Shown piece by piece: positions 59,330 to 64,000 of a stretch of DNA of 64,000 nucleotides. A program made the translations under genes and the position numbers. The notes beneath the pieces were generated by a model. It ran no database searches. It was not told the DNA's origin and worked only from the letters and a program-made list of their open reading frames with translations. The DNA is taken from the NCBI RefSeq assembly GCF_044761985.1, contig NZ_JBIWDK010000002.1, positions 496,001-560,000 on the forward strand, written 5' to 3'. The DNA is from Peribacillus sp044761985. GTDB taxonomy: Bacteria; Bacillota; Bacilli; Bacillales; DSM-1321. Position 1 is the stretch's first letter. Every line of letters starts with the position of its first letter.

Positions 59330-60850
59330 ATGACTGAAAAAAATACAGAACTCCCACAGTATCCTGAACCCTTCTGGAGAAGTACATTGACTTTTCCTTC
59401 ATTCCCCAAGGTAGAAGAAGATATTAAAACAGATGTCTTGATTGTTGGGGGCGGGATCACAGGCATAACTTCCGCTTATCTATTAGCCAAGCAAGGAGTT
59501 CAAGTCACACTCATTGAGGCGAGCGAGATCCTAAACGGAACCACAGGACATACAACAGCCAAGATTACCGCCCAGCATGGACTGGTTTATGACAAGCTAA
59601 TTGCAGCGCATGGCGAGGAAAAGGCAAAACTATACTATGAAGCAAATACTGAAGCAATGAATTTAATCAAGGAATTGGTCGAGGAACATTCTATAGAATG
59701 TAATTTATCTAAACAAGATGCTTATGTGTATGCAAATACTGAAGAATATGTTAGTAAGATTCAAAAAGAATTGAGGGCCTATCGTAAACTCGGTATTCCC
59801 GGTGATTATACCGACACTATACCCTTCTCCATTCCATGCAAAGCCGCGGTAATCATGAAGGACCAGGCACAGTTCCATCCATTGAAATATTTACTGGGAC
59901 TTACCTCCCCCATTCTGGATGGTGGCGGGAAAATCTTTGAACATACGACAGCCATGAAGATTGAAGATGGAGAGAATCCGACCGTTCTGACTGAGGATGG
60001 TCATAAAATTAAATGCAACCATGTCATCGTCGCTTCTCATTTTCCTTTTAATGATGAGATGGGTTTATACTTTGCACGGGTCCATGTAAAAAGATCCTAT
60101 GTCCTTGGCATTAGGATGAAACAGGAATATCCGGGAGGCATGTTTTACAGCGCGGATAGCCCTTCGCGTTCCCTTCGCTATACGGAAAACGACAATGGGG
60201 AAAAGCTGATTCTTGTAAGCGGAGAAGGGCATAAAACCGGGCAAGGTATATCCACAATAAACCATTATGAGGCTTTACAGGATTTTAGCTCCCACTATTT
60301 CAAAGTGGAGGACATCCCTTACCGTTGGTCGGCTCAGGATATCGTGACGCCTGATGACCTGCCATTCGTTGGTCCGGCAACCCCCAATCATCCCCGGGTG
60401 CTCATTGCAACCGGTTATGCAAAATGGGGCATGACAAATGGAACCATTGCCGCAAAAATCTTGACTGACCGCATTTTACAAAAGGATAACCGATATGCGG
60501 ACTTGTATGATCCCGCCAGATTAGATGGAATGAAAAACATGGTGAAAGATAATGCGGATGTCGCGAAGCATATGATTCAGGGCAAGCTTTCCATCCTTCA
60601 TAAAAAGCCAGACGACCTAGGATTGGATGAAGGGGCCATTGTCAAAGTGAATGGGGAAAAGGCTGGGTGTTACCGAGATAAAGAAGGTCAACTATTCATC
60701 GTGGACTCGACATGTACCCATATGGGATGTGAAGTCGCGTGGAACAGTGGGGATAGGACTTGGGATTGTCCGTGCCATGGCTCACGTTACTCTATTACTG
60801 GAGAAGTTATGGAAGGTCCTGCAGTCGAGCCCCTCAAGAAAATTCGGTAA
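59330..60850 (+). CDS. FAD-dependent oxidoreductase with C-terminal Rieske domain (YhfW-like)
   Basis: A 506-residue protein. The N-terminal DAO-type FAD domain has VLIVGGGITGITSAYLLAKQ with the acidic ribose ligand in TLIEASEIL. The C-terminal ~80 residues are a Rieske [2Fe-2S] domain: CTHMGCEVAW and CPCHGSRYS provide two Cys-His pairs. This fusion is the architecture of B. subtilis YhfW. The start is the ATG at 59330 with TGGAGG 8 bases upstream. Substrate unknown; an amine or amino-acid oxidation is typical of the FAD part. Confidence 0.92.
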   Translation: MTEKNTELPQYPEPFWRSTLTFPSFPKVEEDIKTDVLIVGGGITGITSAYLLAKQGVQVTLIEASEILNGTTGHTTAKITAQHGLVYDKLIAAHGEEKAKLYYEANTEAMNLIKELVEEHSIECNLSKQDAYVYANTEEYVSKIQKELRAYRKLGIPGDYTDTIPFSIPCKAAVIMKDQAQFHPLKYLLGLTSPILDGGGKIFEHTTAMKIEDGENPTVLTEDGHKIKCNHVIVASHFPFNDEMGLYFARVHVKRSYVLGIRMKQEYPGGMFYSADSPSRSLRYTENDNGEKLILVSGEGHKTGQGISTINHYEALQDFSSHYFKVEDIPYRWSAQDIVTPDDLPFVGPATPNHPRVLIATGYAKWGMTNGTIAAKILTDRILQKDNRYADLYDPARLDGMKNMVKDNADVAKHMIQGKLSILHKKPDDLGLDEGAIVKVNGEKAGCYRDKEGQLFIVDSTCTHMGCEVAWNSGDRTWDCPCHGSRYSITGEVMEGPAVEPLKKIR

Positions 60851-60962
60851 TAACGGATACCTAGCGTACATTGCCCTATTATTCTCGACTATAACAACTG
60901 TTTTCCTTATACTGAAGGGACTGCAGTAACTTGCAAATACCTCTAAAAGGGATTGAAGTAAA

Positions 60963-61157
60963 ATGAACGGTAAAAACCGAAAAGATATCACTCCAGGAAC
61001 CTCTGTAGACATTGTACTGAAAGCAGATCAACGAAGCGGAAAACTAACAAGTGGTACAGTAAAGGACATCTTAACAAACTCTAGCAGTCACCCACATGGA
61101 ATAAAAGTACGGTTGACAGACGGCCAAGTTGGCAGGGTCCAGGTCATTCATAAATAA
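60963..61157 (+). CDS. ywbE: YwbE family (DUF2196) protein
   Basis: A 64-residue protein closely similar to YwbE of B. subtilis: KDITPGTSVDIVLKADQRSG followed by HPHGIKVRLTDGQVGRVQVI. The beta-rich pattern suggests a small OB- or SH3-like fold. AAAGGG lies upstream of the ATG. Function unknown. It follows the Rieske gene by 112 bases. Confidence 0.93.
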   Translation: MNGKNRKDITPGTSVDIVLKADQRSGKLTSGTVKDILTNSSSHPHGIKVRLTDGQVGRVQVIHK

Positions 61158-61162
61158 CATGC

Positions 61163-61190
61163 ACTCGGTTTGAAACCGAGTGTTTTTTTA
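61163..61190 (+). terminator. ywbE terminator
   Basis: CACTCGGTT and AACCGAGTG pair around a tiny loop and are followed by seven T. Confidence 0.92.
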
Positions 61191-61292
61191 TATCCTTATT
61201 CTTTCGATCAATCCTTCAACAAAAGGGAGCATGTTTTCCCTTACGGTCCCGTACAATAGGATAAACTCACTTTTATAAAAGGTTGGTGTCTT

Positions 61293-61949
61293 ATGAATCA
61301 GGAATTTAGCAGTCCCAATCGAAATTATCTTGATAACCCTCACGCTTTAAAGGTATCCGGCTCTGAGACGCTTCAGGCTGCCCCTGATCAGGCGACCATT
61401 ACCCTGGGGGTCATAACAGAGGATGAGGACCCCCAGAAGGCTCAACAAGCCAATTCACAAAGCATTGCACGAGTCATTGCTGGACTGAAGTCCATTGGCA
61501 TTTCCGAAGATCAATTGAAAACGAGTGAATACAGGATTGACCCGCAATATGATTATGTTGGTGGAAAAGAACTGTTTAAAAATTATAAGGTCCATTATAT
61601 AATCCAAGTCCAAACAACTGAGATTGAGGCCATTGGCATCATAATTGACACGGCTGTCAGCAATGGGGCCAATTCCATCTCCAGTATCCGTTTTTCCTTG
61701 TCCACTCCAGAGGTCTATTACAATCAAGCCCTTTCACTAGCTTTAAAGAATGCTTATGAAAAAGCACTCTCCATGGCGAGAACGATAGGAGTTACCTTGA
61801 ACCCCATTCCCACTCTCGTTGAAGAAATGTCGGAAACAACTCCTCCTGTTCTTTTCCAAACCAGTTCCTACACCAAAGCAGCCACTACCCCCATCCAACC
61901 TGGTGAATTGAACATTACCGCTACAGTAAGAGTGGAATATACTTACTAA
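61293..61949 (+). CDS. SIMPL-domain (YggE-like) protein
   Basis: A 218-residue protein of the SIMPL/DUF541 family. ALKVSGSETLQAAPDQATIT, then LGVITEDEDPQKAQQAN, YRIDPQYDYVGGKELFKNYK and the C-terminal LNITATVRVEYTY are typical. There is no signal peptide, unlike many YggE proteins, so it may be cytoplasmic. Relatives are linked to oxidative stress; mechanism unknown. AAAGG lies about 10 bases before the ATG. Confidence 0.88.
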   Translation: MNQEFSSPNRNYLDNPHALKVSGSETLQAAPDQATITLGVITEDEDPQKAQQANSQSIARVIAGLKSIGISEDQLKTSEYRIDPQYDYVGGKELFKNYKVHYIIQVQTTEIEAIGIIIDTAVSNGANSISSIRFSLSTPEVYYNQALSLALKNAYEKALSMARTIGVTLNPIPTLVEEMSETTPPVLFQTSSYTKAATTPIQPGELNITATVRVEYTY

Positions 61950-61968
61950 GTTGCCGGTTTCCAAAGTA

Positions 61969-62016
61969 AAACCCTCTATTGGCAAGGCTACTTGCCAATA
62001 GAGGGTTTTTGTTTTT
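61969..62016. terminator. Terminator between the SIMPL gene and purU
   Basis: ACCCTCTATTGGCAAG and CTTGCCAATAGAGGGT pair perfectly around GCTA, followed by TTTTTGTTTTT; it lies between convergent genes. Confidence 0.92.
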
Positions 62017-62917
62017 AAAAGACGACCGTTTTGTTTTCATGAACAAGAACGCGGTCTTCCAAATGCCACTTCACAGCATGAGCAAGTACCCTGCGTTCTG
62101 CAGAACGACCAATTTTCTTCATCTCTTCTGCAGAGTCACGGTGATCGACACGTTCTATGTCCTGCTCGATGATGGGACCTTCATCTAAATCATTTGTCAC
62201 ATAGTGGGATGTTGCCCCTATCAACTTAACACCGCGGGTATATGCGCGTTCATAAGGTCGAGCCCCTATGAATGCAGGTAGGAATGAATGATGGATGTTG
62301 ATGATTTTATTCGGATGGGCTGCCACGAAATCGGGTGTCAAAATCTGCATATATCGAGCCAATACGATTAAATCAATTTTAAAGTCCTCCAGCAATTTAA
62401 GCTGCTGCGCTTCCACTTCTTTACGAATCTCTTTATTTGCCGGAATATAATAAAAAGGAATATTCATGGATTCGACAATTTCCCTAGTATCTTCATGATT
62501 ACTGATGACCATCGCTATATCTGCTAGTAGATTGCCGCTTTGCCACTCCCATAACAACTCAAGTAGACAATGTGGTTCTTTCGAAACGAAAATCGCCGTC
62601 CTCTTTAAATCACTAACGTAATTGAACGTCCATTGCATGGAAAACTTTTCTGAAATTTCTTGAAAATCTTTTTCCATGTCTCCTGATTTCGCTTTTAAGT
62701 TGGGGCAATCAAATTCAATTCTAGTAAAAAAAGTCCCGCCATTTGGATTCATGGAATACTGACTCAATTCAACAATATTCGCTTCATATTCTTTTAAAAA
62801 AGCCGTTACCGTTGCGACTATGCCTGGTTGATCCGGACATTTTATTATCAAACGTCCTCTATCTTCATTTTTTTCACGGTATGCCTGTAATTGCTCTTGC
62901 ACAAAGTTGTTCACCAT
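62015..62917 (-). CDS. purU: Formyltetrahydrofolate deformylase
   Basis: Hydrolyses 10-formyltetrahydrofolate to tetrahydrofolate and formate, balancing one-carbon pools. It is 300 residues long. The N-terminal ACT domain is CPDQPGIVATVTAFLKEYEA NIVELSQY (about 24-52), and the formyltransferase-type catalytic domain carries HHSFLPAFIGARPYERAY and TSHYVTNDLDEGPIIEQD with the His and Asp of the active site. It resembles B. subtilis YkkE. It is monocistronic. Confidence 0.96.
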   Translation of the reverse strand: MVNNFVQEQLQAYREKNEDRGRLIIKCPDQPGIVATVTAFLKEYEANIVELSQYSMNPNGGTFFTRIEFDCPNLKAKSGDMEKDFQEISEKFSMQWTFNYVSDLKRTAIFVSKEPHCLLELLWEWQSGNLLADIAMVISNHEDTREIVESMNIPFYYIPANKEIRKEVEAQQLKLLEDFKIDLIVLARYMQILTPDFVAAHPNKIINIHHSFLPAFIGARPYERAYTRGVKLIGATSHYVTNDLDEGPIIEQDIERVDHRDSAEEMKKIGRSAERRVLAHAVKWHLEDRVLVHENKTVVF

Positions 62918-62998
62918 TATCCCAACTGCCCTTCGTCTTTTTGGCTCTATTATACTTTATTTCGTCAGCAATGTTAAAGTCAGTCCATTACTCCCCGA

Positions 62999-63115
62999 TT
63001 AATAAGCACGATAATCCTTGTCTGAAACCTGTACTGCTTTCAACACCCACTCCGGATTGGAAGGTAATACATCCCCGTATACCGGCTTTTTTATTATTTC
63101 TTCGGTGGTTTCCAC
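62999..63115 (-). pseudogene. Possible gene-end remnant upstream of purU
   Basis: The minus strand reads VETTEEIIKKPVYGDVLP then SNPEWVLKAVQVSDKDYRAY and a stop, with clear coding-like composition for about 38 codons. A stop lies four codons before the GTG and no ribosome-binding site is present. It looks like the C terminus of a decayed gene. No family recognised. Confidence 0.35.
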
Positions 63116-63312
63116 TTGCGTACCGTTTTAATAAGGGGGATTTTTTTCGATTGGATTTTCAATGACTTGATAGACACCCAGCTATCCAGTGGCTTGAACA
63201 TAACGGGAGAAGAAGTAAATGCAAAGTCCTAGAACCTCTAAGAATTGCATAGTAAAAGAGATTAAAAGACAAGAATCGGCTGATTAAGGACGATTTTTTT
63301 TGATATTTGGAC

Positions 63313-63336
63313 ATTTTGGGACGTTCTTCCCAAAAT
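63313..63336. repeat. Inverted repeat upstream of the binding-protein gene
   Basis: ATTTTGGGA and TCCCAAAAT pair around six bases, about 75 bases before the start codon. It may be an operator or a leader stem. Confidence 0.5.
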
Positions 63337-63409
63337 TGGAGGTTATGACAGAAGACATGTTGGGTATAAAACACTTTATCAGTACCTAAAAGGGGGATTA
63401 GAAATAATC

Positions 63410-64000
63410 ATGAAATTATCAGTAAAATTCATTCTTGCATTATTGGTCATTCTTGGTCTCATGTCCGGCTGTGCTGAGAAGGATCAGCTTGAAGATGGTA
63501 GTAAGCTGATTAATGAGGATCAGTTCATCTTCGCTTCCTCAGGTGAATTCAAACCATTCAGCTATGTCAATGATGACATGACTGTAACTGGATTTGATGT
63601 CGAGGTGGGAACGGCCATTGCCAAAGAATTAGGACTTGAAGCAGTTCCTAAGCGAATAAAATTCAAAGGAATTGTTGAAGGGGTCAAGACTGGTCGGGCA
63701 GATGCAGCTGTTGCCAGTCATACCATCAATGAACAGCGTAGTAAACACGTTTCCTTCTCTACTCCCTATTACTACTCTGGTCCTCAAATCTTTGTGCGCC
63801 CTGATAGTGATATCGAGACAATCGAGGATTTAAAAGGAAAAGAAGTAGCCGCGTCTAAAGGTTCTACATACGCAAACACCGCTGAAGAATATACAACCAA
63901 TGTAAAAACCTATGATAGCGACATCACGGCCCTTAAAGCATTGAGCGGAGGGCGTCATGATGCTGTCATAACGGATTTTGTCACCGGAAAAGAAGCCGTG
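63410..64000 (+). CDS. Amino-acid-type ABC substrate-binding lipoprotein (partial)
   Basis: The first 197 codons of a secreted lipoprotein; the window ends before the stop. The signal peptide ends in the lipobox LMSGC (Cys at residue 21). The mature part starts with FIFASSGEFKPFSYVNDD and has TGFDVEVGTAIAKELGLEAV, VKTGRADAAVASHTINEQRS and LKGKEVAASKGSTYANTA, typical of polar amino-acid/cystine-binding proteins (SBP family 3). The ligand cannot be named. AAAGGGGG lies 13 bases before the ATG, which is slightly far. Permease and ATPase genes are expected downstream. Confidence 0.9.
   Translation, partial: MKLSVKFILALLVILGLMSGCAEKDQLEDGSKLINEDQFIFASSGEFKPFSYVNDDMTVTGFDVEVGTAIAKELGLEAVPKRIKFKGIVEGVKTGRADAAVASHTINEQRSKHVSFSTPYYYSGPQIFVRPDSDIETIEDLKGKEVAASKGSTYANTAEEYTTNVKTYDSDITALKALSGGRHDAVITDFVTGKEAV

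Larger units (their letters stand above)
62918..63409. other. Intergenic stretch between purU and the binding-protein gene
   Basis: 492 bases. It contains a coding-like short frame (62999-63115, minus), an inverted repeat (63313-63336) and the ribosome-binding site of the next gene. Otherwise nothing recognisable; promoters for both divergent genes must lie here. Confidence 0.5.

Noticed and set aside
60651..60929. 92-codon ORF in another frame over the Rieske domain, ending in a hydrophobic stretch
   Set aside because: Overlaps the well-supported Rieske domain; no ribosome-binding site; the hydrophobic tail alone is not enough.

Overview
The window reads as chromosomal DNA of an endospore-forming member of the Bacillaceae. 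The left third follows Bacillus subtilis gene order closely (argS, ywiB, speB/speE, pbpG, ywhD/ywhC/ywhB, ywgA, ywfO, rsfA, lipL, pta, hemQ, gerQ, ywdK, ywdI, ung). It carries sporulation genes (rsfA, gerQ, pbpG) and a bacillithiol gene (bshB2). Ribosome-binding sites are strong AGGAGG types and GTG/TTG starts are common. A Peribacillus or other environmental Bacillus is an inference from overall flavour, not from a marker gene.

Layout. 1-16.3 kb: conserved housekeeping and sporulation genes, with a 55-codon cysteine-rich gene overlapping ung. 16.4-31 kb: accessory metabolism: a phospholipase D protein, a sigma-B-type yflT gene, a partial molybdopterin cluster (moeB-like, moaD, moaE, mobA), pdxK, yojF/bshB2, a MarR-MFS pair with a perfect palindromic operator, a PQQ-type sugar dehydrogenase lipoprotein, a HAD phosphatase, a double P-loop ATPase, ybaK and gntK.

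31.2-41.1 kb: a 12-gene minus-strand corrinoid-salvage operon behind a cobalamin riboswitch. BtuF and BtuC with a BtuD-CbiZ fusion import corrinoids and remodel cobinamides. CbiB, CobD, CobU, CobS and CobC assemble the nucleotide loop, PduO adenosylates, and CblT/CblS supply alpha-ribazole phosphate from imported alpha-ribazole. No corrin-ring synthesis genes and no cobT are present, so the locus looks built for salvage only. 41.2-45.6 kb: a second ABC importer of the same superfamily under a promoter whose spacer is a perfect Fur box, so iron is the likely theme. Its first two genes encode two related proteins of unknown function.

45.8-57.1 kb: tRNA-Arg(CCT), a DUF421 protein, a tandem triplication of tiny ORFs behind a sigma-B-like promoter, a nitroreductase remnant, topB, an ABC-F protein, a two-domain methyltransferase, an aminoglycoside-phosphotransferase-like kinase, a DEAD-box helicase and a purine permease with a hairpin leader. 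57.2-59.3 kb: an actin-like parM gene, a ribbon-helix-helix parR-like gene and, upstream, a cluster of about ten phased TGTWWACA octamers. Together they resemble a plasmid parMRC segregation cassette sitting among ordinary chromosomal genes. 59.3-64 kb: a Rieske-FAD oxidoreductase, ywbE, a SIMPL-domain protein, purU and a truncated amino-acid-binding lipoprotein.

The most unusual items are the parMRC-like locus, the triplicated stress-type micro-ORFs and the Fur-controlled operon with two paralogous unknown proteins. No transposase, prophage or CRISPR array was seen.
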